The notes under the pieces were generated by a model that searched no databases, had not been told where the DNA came from, and saw only the letters and a list, made by a program, of their open reading frames with translations. The translations under genes were made by a program, and so were the position numbers. Positions 26,277 to 35,504 of a DNA stretch of 36,048 nt are shown here, piece by piece. This DNA is from Akkermansia muciniphila (GTDB taxonomy: Bacteria > Verrucomicrobiota > Verrucomicrobiia > Limisphaerales > UBA9464), in NCBI GenBank assembly GCA_945861565.1, contig CAMAUY010000052.1, positions 1 to 36,048 of the forward strand. The letters run 5' to 3'. Position 1 is the first letter of the stretch. Each line of letters starts with the position of its first letter.

Positions 26277-26317
26277 CAATCTCCAGGGGCGGGCAGAATG
26301 CCCGCCCCTGGAGATTG
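26277..26317. repeat. Perfect 19-bp palindrome between leuB and the methyltransferase gene
   Basis: CAATCTCCAGGGGCGGGCA (26277-26295) and its exact complement (26299-26317) flank the loop GAA. A smaller hairpin GCCTC-TCT-GAGGC (26265-26277) abuts it. It sits in the gap between divergent starts, so it is not a terminator of either gene; it may be a dispersed repeat or an operator-like site. Confidence 0.8.
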
Positions 26318-26398
26318 ATTCGAAGACCCGTGATCACCGCCCGCGCGAAACCCGGTGGAGCTCGCCAGGAAGGCAATTTGTGTTTAGAGTCCCCGCTC

Positions 26399-27163
26399 AT
26401 GGATCCTAAACTGGCGAAGGGATATTACGCTAAGAAGCAGTTGTTTTCGAAAAGTGCGTTGATCCGGTGGAGTCATCGGCGGCGGTTTGAAGTGGCCGTG
26501 ACCAAGTCCACCAAGATGGCCGGGCAACGGGTGCTCGACTTTGGGTGTGGCGACGGCACCTATCTCGCGCTGCTGCTCGAATCCCCCCACGCGCCGCGGG
26601 CGGCCGTCGGTGCGGAACTGGACGCCAGCGTGGTCAAGATGAATCAGGAACGTTTTGCCGACCGCCTCAACCTAAAGTTTGTGCTGCAATCCGATCTGGA
26701 ACGACCCGAGCATCGGGAGAGTTTCGACACGATCGTGTGTATGGAATGTTTCGAGCATATGAGCGATCCGGACCATTACCTCGACCTGCTCTTGAGGCTG
26801 TTGCGGCCGGGCGGAAATTTGCTGCTCAGCGTGCCGGTGGAAACTGGACTGCCGGTTGTGTTCAAGCAGGCGATCCGTCGTATCGCCGGTTGGCGGAAGA
26901 TCGGAGATTACTCCTTCATCCTGCCCTATTCCTGGAGCGAACTCGCGAAGAGTGTGTTCGCCGGAAGAGAACAACACATTCCGCGGGTTCTTCATTCGAG
27001 CCCTACTGGGGGGACGTCCCACTGCCATAAGGGATTCAACTGGATGACGCTACGGGACCGAATCGCCCGTCGCTTCACAATCGACCGCATCTCGACTTCA
27101 CCGATCGAGTGGTTGAGCCCGCACTTGGGAAGCCAGGCGTGGTTCGAGGCTCACAAGAGTTGA
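26399..27163 (+). CDS. Class I SAM-dependent methyltransferase
   Basis: 254 aa with a Rossmann-fold SAM site: motif I VLDFGCGDGTYLALLLE (about residues 44-60), an acidic beta2 end (VGAELDASVVKM), and a CMECFEHMSDPDHYLDLLLRLLRPGG segment typical of the Methyltransf_11/23/UbiE-like group. The C-terminal third (SFILPYSWSELAKSVFAGRE, HKGFNWMTLRDRIA) is family-specific and may bind the acceptor. The ATG at 26399 starts MDPKLAKGYYAKKQLFSKS; upstream in-frame codons run through the 26277-26317 palindrome and are unlikely to be translated. The substrate is unknown; nearness to a lipid-glycosylation gene hints at envelope glycan or lipid work, weakly. Its stop lies 15 bp from the nifJ stop. Confidence 0.87.
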   Translation: MDPKLAKGYYAKKQLFSKSALIRWSHRRRFEVAVTKSTKMAGQRVLDFGCGDGTYLALLLESPHAPRAAVGAELDASVVKMNQERFADRLNLKFVLQSDLERPEHRESFDTIVCMECFEHMSDPDHYLDLLLRLLRPGGNLLLSVPVETGLPVVFKQAIRRIAGWRKIGDYSFILPYSWSELAKSVFAGREQHIPRVLHSSPTGGTSHCHKGFNWMTLRDRIARRFTIDRISTSPIEWLSPHLGSQAWFEAHKS

Positions 27164-27178
27164 ATGGGTTGGCCTGCC

Positions 27179-30100
27179 TTATTTCAATTTGGCTAATTCC
27201 GCTGCCTGGAGTTCACGGGCCTGCGGTTTGGCGTCCGCCAGCGAGAGTTCACCTTTGTCCATTCGGCCAAGGACGGCCTTTTGCACAAGGTAGTCCTTGT
27301 TGATCACGCCGGCCTTGCTTTGGAGCATGCGCCACGCTTTGCGGCGCTCGACGGCGAAGAGAACCATTTGCCGCGAAACGGCGAAGTGCTTCAGTTTCCC
27401 GTTGATCTCGGCCTTGATGGTACAACCGAAGTTCGGAACAAAGCTGCGGTGGTTCGGGTCAAAGACCCGGCGGTGGATGACGTCGTCCTGGGTGATGAAG
27501 AGGAGCATGTCATCGAAGTGGACGAGCTTCTGCGCCTCCTCCTCGGTAACGCCTTTTACGTGTTTGCGGAAGCGGCCTTCCGTCAGCGCCCAGTGCGCGA
27601 CATTGAAATTATATTCTTCGCCAGTTGTCGCATATTTCGTGCGCCACCAATCGCGGTCCTGACTCGGATTGCCCTTGAGGTCGAAGGCTTCCTGTGAGGA
27701 TTCGCCCTTGCGCGGGTTGAAGACGAATTCCGGCATGCCACGCGCGTCGCGCACCATCTTGGCCTGGTCGGCGCTCATGTTGTCGCCGACACCGTGCTCG
27801 GGTTGGCAGGTGGTGTAGCACTGGAAGAACGCGGTGCCGCGATACTCGAGGCCGTCCAGCATCGATTTGTAGAGTTTCGCCGAGTTGGCCACGGAAACCT
27901 GCGCCACAAAGGGCGAGCCGTGGCCGCTGGTGAACGCTTCAGCGACGTTCTTCTTCTCGATCAGTTTGCCCTGGGACGCGACGCCGAACTGGTTCATGTC
28001 GTAACCCCCAAGCATTGTCGATGAATCAGAGTTCTGGCCGCCGGTATTGGAGTAAACCTGCGTGTCGAGCATCAGGATCTTCACATTCGGCCGGTTTTGC
28101 AAAATCACCTTCGAAACGTTTTGGAACCCGATGTCGCCGAGTGCGCCGTCTCCGCCGATGACCCACATCTTCGGCAATTCACGAATCTCCTGGTCGGTCA
28201 TGAGCGCGTCTTCGAGATGCGTGAGAGTGAAGTATTGAGCCTCGGACGCCACGTTTTCCGTGCGGTCGAGCAGCGCATCGGTCAACCGCTCGGGCACCAC
28301 GGAGCGACGCGCGTGGTTGAGAATGAGCGACTCGGCCAGCAGCCACGAAATGGTCGCGCCATCCTGGAAGAGTGAGTTCATCCACGGATAGGGATGCGGA
28401 TTCGAAGGCGGGGTCGATCCATAGACCGTGTTACAGCCGGTGCTCGCCCCCATCATCATCACGGACATGCCATTGGCGCGGCGACCGTCCACGGACTGAA
28501 GATCGCGATGGTTGAAGGCGTCCTGGCGGAGGACAGCGGCGATTCCGTTGATGACGTGTGCGTCAGAGAAACTGCCGTGCCTTGCTTCATGGTCGGCGAT
28601 TCGCCGGGCCGTGTCTTCGTCGTTCTCGCCCCCGAGACCCGCGATGACGTGCGCGAAGGTCTTCCGGAACAACTCATACTCCGCTTGGCTGCGGGTTTTG
28701 AGCGCGGTGAGCTTCTCCGCGCCTTCCTTCTCCAGACGGTCGGCTTTCGCACGGAGACGGTCGGCCTTTTTATGGTAGAGGGGGCGCATGTAGGCCTCGG
28801 TCACACTGGCGCACGCGCGGAGGATGCTCTTCTCGCCGCAGCCCGCGCAGGCGCCGTCACCGGAGACGAGCGCCTCGTAATTGCGTCGCACCATGAGGTG
28901 ATTACGCAGGGCGGCCTCGCGCGAGTTCGCGGCGTCGGAGTCGTTGTAAAGGCCGAGGAACTTCTGCGGGGTATCGGGAAGGAGGCGCGAAAAAATCTGC
29001 GCGGTCGTGAGATCCGCGTTTAACTCTTCCGTCTCGGTCGTCATGCGCAGGGCGTCGTGGTCGCCGCAAACCTGCACGCATTCGCCGCAGCCTTTGCAAA
29101 GGTCGCTGACGAAGATGGAGAACACGCCGCCGGTGCCGGGCGCTTTCTGTTCAAGGGAACGGAAAATCGCGGGAACATTGCTATAAGCGAGCGGCAATTT
29201 CTCGATGATGCCGGTGAATTCCGTCCGAGACTTCTCGGCCATACCGGCCAGCGCGTTGACTTCGTCGCGAATGATGTCCTTGAACGGCAGGTTGGTCCGG
29301 GTCTTTACCGAATCGCTCATCTTTGCGCGCGCTCGCTGTTCAATGCCGGGAATTTCAACGACCAGCTTCTTTCGTTCCGTGAGGTCGCTGACGTAATTCA
29401 GCGCCGCCGTCCTGAGCACGGTGGCGATCTCCTGCGAGGTGTTCGGGAGCGCGGTGTCGGGGCACGCGGTGATACATTCCATGCATTGCGTGCAATTTTC
29501 CGCGATATAGACCGGCGTCTCCCGGCGGGCATTATACTTGGACTGAGTCGCGCCCGTGCCAGGTCCCATCACGCCCACGGAGGCGAATGCGCCTGCCGGC
29601 TGGTGGTAGCCGAGGCCCGCGCGAAATTCACTGTCAAACTTGGCCAGCATCTGAAACGGCGCGCGGACGCCTTGGGCGAGCGGTGCCGGCACGCCGTTGC
29701 AGGCGGTGCCGCAGCCGGCCGTCGGGAGCAAGTGGTGCTCGCCGAGGGGTGCCACCGGCGGATTCCGCATGGAAGATCGGTCGGCGTCACCGGCGCCGCC
29801 GTACTTGATTTCCTCCACCCGCGCAAAACCCTGCTCCATCACCTCCATGTTTGAGGTGACCACGGCATCCCCGAAACGACCGAACTTTTTCTGATACTGC
29901 TTCCGCACGCTCTCGTGGAATTTCTCCTCGCTGATGTCGAATTCCTGGAGGAAGGGGCTGACGCGGAAGAACGCGCCCAGGAACGAATTACCCTGCATGC
30001 GCAATTGCAATTCGGGCTTGTTCGTTGCTTTTCGCGCGATGTCGAAGCCTGGCAGGATGAACACGCGGATGTTGTTGTCCTTCACGAACTGCCGGTGTTT

Positions 30101-31918
30101 CGCGGGGATGCGCGTCCAGGCGGTCTCGGCCGAGTCACTCGATTCCCACACGAAACTGCCGCCCTTCTTCAAACCATCGAGCGGATTGGTATGGGTGAAC
30201 GCCTTTGGGTCGCAACAGAGCACCACGTCGACGTGATTCAACTCGCAGTTCACCTTGATACGTTGCGGCGCGAGGGTGAGGTAGTAATTCGTGGGTGCGC
30301 CCTTTTTCTCCGAGCCATATTTCGGATTTGCCATGATGAACAACTTCTCGACGAGAAATCCGTCCTCGTCCCGCACCGCATCCCGTTCGGAAATATATTC
30401 GCCGAAATCGCCCACGAGTTCGCCCAGGTTTTTGCCCGTCGTAATCATACCCCATCCGCCAATCGAATGGAACCGCACCGCGATGGCCTTGTCGGGGAGC
30501 AACGACGGCGTTGATTTGCTGATGACTGCGTAGGGATGGTTGACGCCGAGCACGAAATACGTCTCACCCTCTTCCGCACTTTTGCCGTCCGCGCGATCGA
30601 TCAGTCCGGTGGCGAATTCGTAGGCACCAAGGGTATGCTCCGGGCGAAAATCGCGCGAGCCAATGCCGTAAGCGCCCCGGAACAGGCGTGGGGTTTCCTC
30701 CGGGGTAAGCTCCGGCAGGGCGCCGCCGAACTTGACGCATTCGTTGGCCTTGCCGAGCGCCACACGAATGTCGCGCGCCAGCGGGTTGTCGCCCGACAGA
30801 CCTTCGTCGGTACGTTCGAGGATGATGACGTTCTTCTTGCCGCGCAGCGCGTTGATGACGGCAGCCTCGGGGAAGGGGCGGATGACGTTGATATGAATCG
30901 AGCCGACCTTGGCGTCTCGGTGCTCGCGCAGATAATCGCACGCGGCTTCGATGTTATCCGCCGCGCAACCGAGCGAGACAAAGACCGTGTCGGCGTCTTC
31001 GGTCTTGTATTCCGAGAGCAAGCCGTAGAACCGGCCGGTCAGTCGGCCGAACTCGGCGTAGGCGTTTTCGAGGAAGCCGAGGATGGGTTCGTTGAAATTA
31101 TTGCGGCGCGCGACGACGCCGTTCATGTGATGCTCCTGATTTTGCACCGGGCCGAGCAGGATGGGATTTTTCAGGTCCATCATCTGCGGCAGGCGCCGGC
31201 GCTTCGGGCCAAACAGCTCGCGTTGGGCCGCCGTGGGGCAATCAATCATGTCATCCGGCGCGCCGAGAAACTCGCGCAGCAATTCGGCCTCGGGCGCGAG
31301 GTACATGCGCTCCGAATGGGTGGTGAGCATGCCGTCCTGAATGTTCATCCCGGGATTCAGGGAGAGCTCATTGACCTTGCGGAGGATGATACCCTGGTCG
31401 GCGGCCTGTTGGGCATCCTTTGCCATCAGCATCGTCCAACCGGTGTCGAGCGCGGCGTAAAAATCATCGTGACCGCAGTGGACGTTGAGAGCCTGCTTGG
31501 TCAACGCGCGCGCGCCGACCTGGATGACCATCGTCGAGAGCTTGCCGGGCGCATGGTAATACTGCTCCATCGCATATACAATGCCCTGGCCGGAGGTGAA
31601 ATTTACGGTGCGGCGACCCGTGACGGCGAAGGCGGTCGCGCCTCCCTGGGCGGCGTGTTCGCCCTCGGTCTCGACCGCGATCTTTTGGACGCCCCAGACA
31701 TTGAGTTCACCCTGGGCATAAGAGGCTTGGTAAATCTCGCCCCCCTCGGTGGACGGCGTAATGGGATAAAAGACTCCGCCCTCGGTAATGCGCGTCTCCA
31801 CATGTTGTGCGACCAGCTGGTTGCCGTTGCAGGTGACACGGACGCCGGGGTATCGGGGCTTCGTCCGGGCAATCCGTACCTCGCGCGTTACTTCAGACAG
31901 TAGTGTTGAGCCATTCAT
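27179..31918 (-). CDS. nifJ: Pyruvate:ferredoxin (flavodoxin) oxidoreductase, extended form
   Basis: 1579-aa fused-domain enzyme that converts pyruvate and CoA to acetyl-CoA and CO2 with reduction of ferredoxin or flavodoxin. Order: POR alpha-type domain (GGVFYPITPSTEGGEIYQAS), transketolase C-type domain, gamma domain (AVRFHSIGGWGMITTGKNL), a 2[4Fe-4S] domain with CTQCMECITACP (about 806) and CKGCGECVQVC (about 944), and the TPP domain with GDGACAGCGEKS (about 1024) and GGDGALGDIGFQN. Usual NifJ proteins are about 1170-1200 aa; the extra length includes segments before the first cluster, between the clusters, and a charged helical insert after the TPP entry (KADRLRAKADRLEKEG). ATG 31918 (MNGSTLLSEV) is preferred over an upstream in-frame start. 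Divergent from nuoA. Confidence 0.93.
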   Translation of the reverse strand: MNGSTLLSEVTREVRIARTKPRYPGVRVTCNGNQLVAQHVETRITEGGVFYPITPSTEGGEIYQASYAQGELNVWGVQKIAVETEGEHAAQGGATAFAVTGRRTVNFTSGQGIVYAMEQYYHAPGKLSTMVIQVGARALTKQALNVHCGHDDFYAALDTGWTMLMAKDAQQAADQGIILRKVNELSLNPGMNIQDGMLTTHSERMYLAPEAELLREFLGAPDDMIDCPTAAQRELFGPKRRRLPQMMDLKNPILLGPVQNQEHHMNGVVARRNNFNEPILGFLENAYAEFGRLTGRFYGLLSEYKTEDADTVFVSLGCAADNIEAACDYLREHRDAKVGSIHINVIRPFPEAAVINALRGKKNVIILERTDEGLSGDNPLARDIRVALGKANECVKFGGALPELTPEETPRLFRGAYGIGSRDFRPEHTLGAYEFATGLIDRADGKSAEEGETYFVLGVNHPYAVISKSTPSLLPDKAIAVRFHSIGGWGMITTGKNLGELVGDFGEYISERDAVRDEDGFLVEKLFIMANPKYGSEKKGAPTNYYLTLAPQRIKVNCELNHVDVVLCCDPKAFTHTNPLDGLKKGGSFVWESSDSAETAWTRIPAKHRQFVKDNNIRVFILPGFDIARKATNKPELQLRMQGNSFLGAFFRVSPFLQEFDISEEKFHESVRKQYQKKFGRFGDAVVTSNMEVMEQGFARVEEIKYGGAGDADRSSMRNPPVAPLGEHHLLPTAGCGTACNGVPAPLAQGVRAPFQMLAKFDSEFRAGLGYHQPAGAFASVGVMGPGTGATQSKYNARRETPVYIAENCTQCMECITACPDTALPNTSQEIATVLRTAALNYVSDLTERKKLVVEIPGIEQRARAKMSDSVKTRTNLPFKDIIRDEVNALAGMAEKSRTEFTGIIEKLPLAYSNVPAIFRSLEQKAPGTGGVFSIFVSDLCKGCGECVQVCGDHDALRMTTETEELNADLTTAQIFSRLLPDTPQKFLGLYNDSDAANSREAALRNHLMVRRNYEALVSGDGACAGCGEKSILRACASVTEAYMRPLYHKKADRLRAKADRLEKEGAEKLTALKTRSQAEYELFRKTFAHVIAGLGGENDEDTARRIADHEARHGSFSDAHVINGIAAVLRQDAFNHRDLQSVDGRRANGMSVMMMGASTGCNTVYGSTPPSNPHPYPWMNSLFQDGATISWLLAESLILNHARRSVVPERLTDALLDRTENVASEAQYFTLTHLEDALMTDQEIRELPKMWVIGGDGALGDIGFQNVSKVILQNRPNVKILMLDTQVYSNTGGQNSDSSTMLGGYDMNQFGVASQGKLIEKKNVAEAFTSGHGSPFVAQVSVANSAKLYKSMLDGLEYRGTAFFQCYTTCQPEHGVGDNMSADQAKMVRDARGMPEFVFNPRKGESSQEAFDLKGNPSQDRDWWRTKYATTGEEYNFNVAHWALTEGRFRKHVKGVTEEEAQKLVHFDDMLLFITQDDVIHRRVFDPNHRSFVPNFGCTIKAEINGKLKHFAVSRQMVLFAVERRKAWRMLQSKAGVINKDYLVQKAVLGRMDKGELSLADAKPQARELQAAELAKLK

Positions 31919-32524
31919 AGGTTTCAGTGGGGTTGCAAGAGCGGCCAGTGCTCGTCGAGTTTTCTCGGGTTGATTGGGGATTCTCTCAAACGGAGCGATG
32001 GCTCGCCGGGCTGGATCCGCGATCGCGGGAGTTGTCCTCCTCGTTCCTGTTGAGATGCAGACGATGGATGGAAACGGCAACGCCGGAAAGCTGGGTCAGG
32101 TTTTCAGTCAGTTCCACGATGTCGATGCTACAAAGCAGCGGCCGGAAATTGAAAGAGCATTCAGCGGGATCCGACGGCTTTCTCCACCGGGGATCTACCC
32201 CTGCGTCGGGCCCGATGCCCCCACAAACTGGTTTTGACTCTGCCGCGGGGTGTGGCGGTGTGCGTGCGGTCTCACGGGGGGGGCACAAATGTTTTTGCCT
32301 TGTACACGACGGCGTGAAAAAATTAGCGTTCATAAAGCGGAGCGCATCGGTGGTTCCAGTCGGGCTCTGAACGGGGCGGGGATAGGAATGGGGCTTCGAA
32401 TGGGGCTTCGAATGGGTTTTTCGGCTGGGGAATGTCTTGATAGATGGGTGTTTTGGTTCGGATCGGAGTGTGTCGATGGGAGTTGATGCGGTTTGGAGAA
32501 GCGATTTGAAAAAAGCCTTGAACA
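31919..32524. other. 606-bp divergent intergenic region between nifJ and nuoA
   Basis: No convincing gene is present; frames on both strands lack family features and have unusual composition. It should hold the nifJ and nuo promoters, though no clear -35/-10 pair could be assigned. A 12-bp tandem repeat AATGGGGCTTCG occurs at 32387-32398 and 32399-32410, with a partial third copy from 32411, and a run of eight G lies at 32276-32283. Confidence 0.6.
32387..32416. repeat. 12-bp tandem repeat upstream of nuoA
   Basis: Two exact copies of AATGGGGCTTCG are followed by the start of a third (AATGGG). It lies about 110 bp before the nuoA start, and its function is unknown. Confidence 0.7.
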
Positions 32525-32902
32525 ATGTCCGCTGAATATCAGCCGTATTTTTTTCTCACGGTTTTCTTGGTTGTCGCGGTCTCTTTCCCGTTGATCCCTC
32601 TGGGGTTGGCTCGGCTTTGGGCGGAGAAGTTTTCGCCTCAGAAACCCGGACCGGAGAAGAACGCGACCTACGAGTGCGGGGTTGAATCGAAGGGAGATCC
32701 CATGGTCCGTTTTAAGGCAGATTACTATCTCTACGGCATCTTGTTCTTGGTATTCGATGTCGAGATGGTGTTCTTGCTTCCGTTTGCGGTGAAGTTCCTT
32801 GAATTGTCGGTTGGTGCCTTTCTGGCGATGATGCTTTTCGTGTTCTTGCTGGTGGAGGGACTTGCCTGGGCCTGGATGAAAGGAGTCCTCGACTGGAAGT
32901 GA
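32525..32902 (+). CDS. nuoA: NADH-quinone oxidoreductase subunit A
   Basis: 125-aa membrane subunit of complex I with three TM helices (about residues 8-30, 66-88 and 94-116). The conserved loop between TM1 and TM2 reads PGPEKNATYECGVESKGDP, with the YECG motif that lines the quinone-site loop, and TM2 begins YLYGILFLVFDVEMVFLLPFA with the family's Asp and Glu. Length and ends are typical. It opens the nuo operon; nuoB follows after 60 bp. Confidence 0.95.
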   Translation: MSAEYQPYFFLTVFLVVAVSFPLIPLGLARLWAEKFSPQKPGPEKNATYECGVESKGDPMVRFKADYYLYGILFLVFDVEMVFLLPFAVKFLELSVGAFLAMMLFVFLLVEGLAWAWMKGVLDWK

Positions 32903-32962
32903 TTCCCGGCAGGACTCCCTTGCGGCAGCGGTGAGTGAGAGTATTCTATTCGCGCAGACCCT

Positions 32963-33574
32963 ATGATTGAAGAAGGCCTTAAGAACGAACTGGCGAAGCA
33001 GGGCGTCGTTGTCACTACGATCCAAGAGCTCTACAATTGGGGCCGCAGCAATTCTGTCTGGCCGCTATCCTTCGGGCTTGCCTGCTGCGCCATTGAGATG
33101 ATGGCGGCCAGCATGGCCAAGTGGGATATCGCACGCTTTGGTTCGGAGGTTTTCCGTCCGTCACCGCGCCAGGCCGACCTGATGATTGTGGCCGGCACCG
33201 TTACCAAGAAAATGGCTCCACAGGTCGTTCGCCTCTACAACCAGATGCCAGAGCCTAAGTACATCATTGCCATGGGAGCTTGCGCGATTTCGGGCGGGCC
33301 GTTCAAGCAGGGGTACAATGTCCTGAAAGGGATCGACCGACTCCTCCCCGTGGATATCCATATTCCCGGCTGCCCGCCGCGGCCGGAGGCGTTGTTGCAT
33401 GCCTTGATTACGCTCCAAAAAAAGATTGAATCCCAGGTATTGACGGGGCCGAACCGGCCGCGACATCTGGATGCGGCTGCTCCGAGTGAATTTCCGGTGC
33501 CGGAATTTGGCGAGCATGACATCGTGCCCGCCATGAATCCGCAGTTGTGGAAACCGAGGCTGGTGGTTCGTTAG
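32963..33574 (+). CDS. nuoB: NADH-quinone oxidoreductase subunit B
   Basis: 203-aa peripheral subunit that carries the terminal [4Fe-4S] cluster N2, the direct electron donor to quinone. Cluster ligands are visible as the tandem Cys in [13 protein letters not shown], the Cys in [11 protein letters not shown] and the Cys in [33 protein letters not shown] and YNQMPEPKY are family signatures. The C-terminal ~40 residues ([16 protein letters not shown] onward) are a variable tail. nuoC follows closely. Confidence 0.96.
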   Translation: MIEEGLKNELAKQGVVVTTIQELYNWGRSNSVWPLSFGLACCAIEMMAASMAKWDIARFGSEVFRPSPRQADLMIVAGTVTKKMAPQVVRLYNQMPEPKYIIAMGACAISGGPFKQGYNVLKGIDRLLPVDIHIPGCPPRPEALLHALITLQKKIESQVLTGPNRPRHLDAAAPSEFPVPEFGEHDIVPAMNPQLWKPRLVVR

Positions 33575-33602
33575 TCCGGTGGAAGCTGCCAGAACACCGC
33601 CG

Positions 33603-34238
33603 ATGGAATCCTTGGAGCAAATCAAGATCCGCCTGGAAGCAGCCATTCCGGGCGCTCAATTGGAGATACTTTCCAACGACAGCCCGTCGGCGGAGCGTTC
33701 ATTGCTTCTGGACAATGCCCACGCCTTCGCCGTAGCCCAGTTTCTCCGGGATGACTCGCTCTTGCGCCTCGACTACTGCTCCAACGTTACGGGCGTGGAT
33801 TGGCCCGACTCGGAAATCAGCTTGAAGGTCAAGGTTAAGAAAATCGTCGAGGGGGTGGAGAAGGAAGTCGAGGAAGTGACCAAGACCGTCCGGCCTGGTT
33901 TTCTCGAAGCGGTTTACCATCTGTATTCGATGGCGATGAAGAACGGACCCTTGATCCTTCGGCTGCGCACCGGGAATCGCGTCGACCGGGTACAGATGCC
34001 CTCGTTAACTCCGCTCTGGCGAAGTTGCGAATTCCAGGAGCGCGAAGTTTACGACTTGTTCGGGGTGGTTTTCGACGGTCATCCCGATCTACGTCGTATT
34101 TTAATGTGGGACGAATTTAAGGATTATCCGATGCGCAAAGATTACCGTGAGCCTGACGACTACGAATACGAGCCAACGCCGCACGATGAGGTGCTCGAAA
34201 AGGCCCGGAGACATCAAGCCGCTGAGGTCACGCCGTGA
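33603..34238 (+). CDS. nuoC: NADH-quinone oxidoreductase subunit C
   Basis: 211-aa peripheral-arm subunit that packs against NuoD. The diagnostic C-terminal motif is complete: CEFQEREVYDLFGVVFDGHP followed by DLRRILMWDEFKDYPMRKDY. The central HLYSMAMKNGPLILRLRTG matches the 30-kDa subunit family. ATG 33603 (MESLEQIKIRLEAAIPG) is chosen; an in-frame GTG at 33579, 4 bp after the nuoB stop, would add 8 residues and cannot be ruled out. NuoC and NuoD are separate here, not fused as in E. coli. Confidence 0.95.
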   Translation: MESLEQIKIRLEAAIPGAQLEILSNDSPSAERSLLLDNAHAFAVAQFLRDDSLLRLDYCSNVTGVDWPDSEISLKVKVKKIVEGVEKEVEEVTKTVRPGFLEAVYHLYSMAMKNGPLILRLRTGNRVDRVQMPSLTPLWRSCEFQEREVYDLFGVVFDGHPDLRRILMWDEFKDYPMRKDYREPDDYEYEPTPHDEVLEKARRHQAAEVTP

Positions 34239-34302
34239 ATCGGGCATCCTGGAATGGGGGGAGGCAGGGCAATTCTGGCTCCCGGGTTGAATTCCATCGG
34301 GC

Positions 34303-35481
34303 ATGAGCATTGCCACCGCATCGCCGGCCCCCCGGAACTACGAGGTCATTCCCAAGACCTCTCCCGACGGCTTGGAACTCGAAGGCGAGTTGCTCGAAGT
34401 CGCCATGGGGCCGCAGCATCCCTCGACCCATGGGGTGTTTCGCATGGATGTTGTACTGGACGGCGAGACCGTCGTGAAACTCAAGCCGGTGTTCGGATAT
34501 CTCCATCGCAATCATGAGAAGATCGCGGAGAACACCAGTTACCTGGGCTCGATGCCCTATACCGACCGCCTCGATTACTTTTGCTCCCTCACCAATAACT
34601 GGGCCTACGCGCTGGCCGTCGAAAGGCTGGCGGGCCTGCAGGTTCCGGAACGAGCTCAGTTTATCCGCGTTATTACGGCCGAACTCACGCGGTTGCAAAA
34701 CCATACCAGCGTCTGCGGATTTTTGCTCCAGGACATGGGCGCGCTCGGGACGCCCTTGATGTACGCTTTTCGCGAGCGCGAAAAAATACTCGACCTCTTT
34801 GAGGCGTTAACCGGCGCGCGGATGATGTGCAACTATATGCGCTTTGGTGGTTGCCGTTGCGACCTGCCTCCGGGCTGGCTCGATCGGGTGCAGAAAATCG
34901 TCGATGATTTCCCCCGCTTTCTCGACAGCTACGAGGCGATGCTGAACACGAATGAAATCCTCCTGGCGCGCACCCAGGGGGTCGGCCGGCTATCGCGCGC
35001 TCTCGCCATCAGCGCCGGGATTACGGGTCCCATGCTCCGTGCGTGCGGTGTGGATTACGACATCCGCAAGGTTGACCGCTATGGTATTTACGATCGCTTT
35101 GAATTCCGCATCCCGCTCGGAGAGCAGGGGGATGTGTATGATCGCTACATGATCCGGCTGCTGGAGATTCGCGAGTCGCTCAAGATTCTTCAACAGGCGC
35201 TCAAAGCGGTTCCCGGCGGCCCTGTCATTGATCCCAAGGCGAAACTGCGTGGGTTTCGGCCGAAAGCCGGGGAGGCTTACGGCCGCATCGAAGGGCCCAA
35301 AGGCGAGCTCGGCTTCTATCTCATCAGTGACGGAAGCCCGAACCCGTATCGCTACCGCGTGCGTCCGCCCAGCTTAATCAACCTGACGATTCTCGAGGAC
35401 ATGTGCCTCGGCCAGTCCGTCGCGGATGCCGTGGTTACGCTCGGCAGTGTGGATATTGTACTTGGAGAGGTCGACCGGTGA
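34303..35481 (+). CDS. nuoD: NADH-quinone oxidoreductase subunit D
   Basis: 392-aa 49-kDa-type subunit that forms the quinone-binding cavity with NuoB. The N-terminal [13 protein letters not shown] holds the His loop near the quinone head group. [33 protein letters not shown] and the late [20 protein letters not shown] and [11 protein letters not shown] segments are family signatures, and it ends [10 protein letters not shown] as usual. Its length is within the normal range. A 64-bp gap separates it from nuoC. nuoI, not nuoE, follows after 23 bp. Confidence 0.96.
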   Translation: MSIATASPAPRNYEVIPKTSPDGLELEGELLEVAMGPQHPSTHGVFRMDVVLDGETVVKLKPVFGYLHRNHEKIAENTSYLGSMPYTDRLDYFCSLTNNWAYALAVERLAGLQVPERAQFIRVITAELTRLQNHTSVCGFLLQDMGALGTPLMYAFREREKILDLFEALTGARMMCNYMRFGGCRCDLPPGWLDRVQKIVDDFPRFLDSYEAMLNTNEILLARTQGVGRLSRALAISAGITGPMLRACGVDYDIRKVDRYGIYDRFEFRIPLGEQGDVYDRYMIRLLEIRESLKILQQALKAVPGGPVIDPKAKLRGFRPKAGEAYGRIEGPKGELGFYLISDGSPNPYRYRVRPPSLINLTILEDMCLGQSVADAVVTLGSVDIVLGEVDR

Positions 35482-35504
35482 ACCCTTTACTATGAACCGA
35501 CACA

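Noticed and set aside
30536..31903. Long plus-strand open frame (455 codons) opposite nifJ
   Set aside because: It is antisense to the conserved NifJ N-terminal domains, has no family motifs, and such mirror frames are expected in GC-rich genes.
31986..32525. Minus-strand 179-codon frame in the nifJ-nuoA gap
   Set aside because: It has no family features, is unusually rich in Ser/Pro/His, includes the 12-bp tandem repeat as a KPHS-type peptide repeat, and overlaps the expected promoters.
32330..33025. Minus-strand 231-codon frame opposite nuoA
   Set aside because: Antisense to a clear NuoA and extending into the nuoB start, with no domain support.
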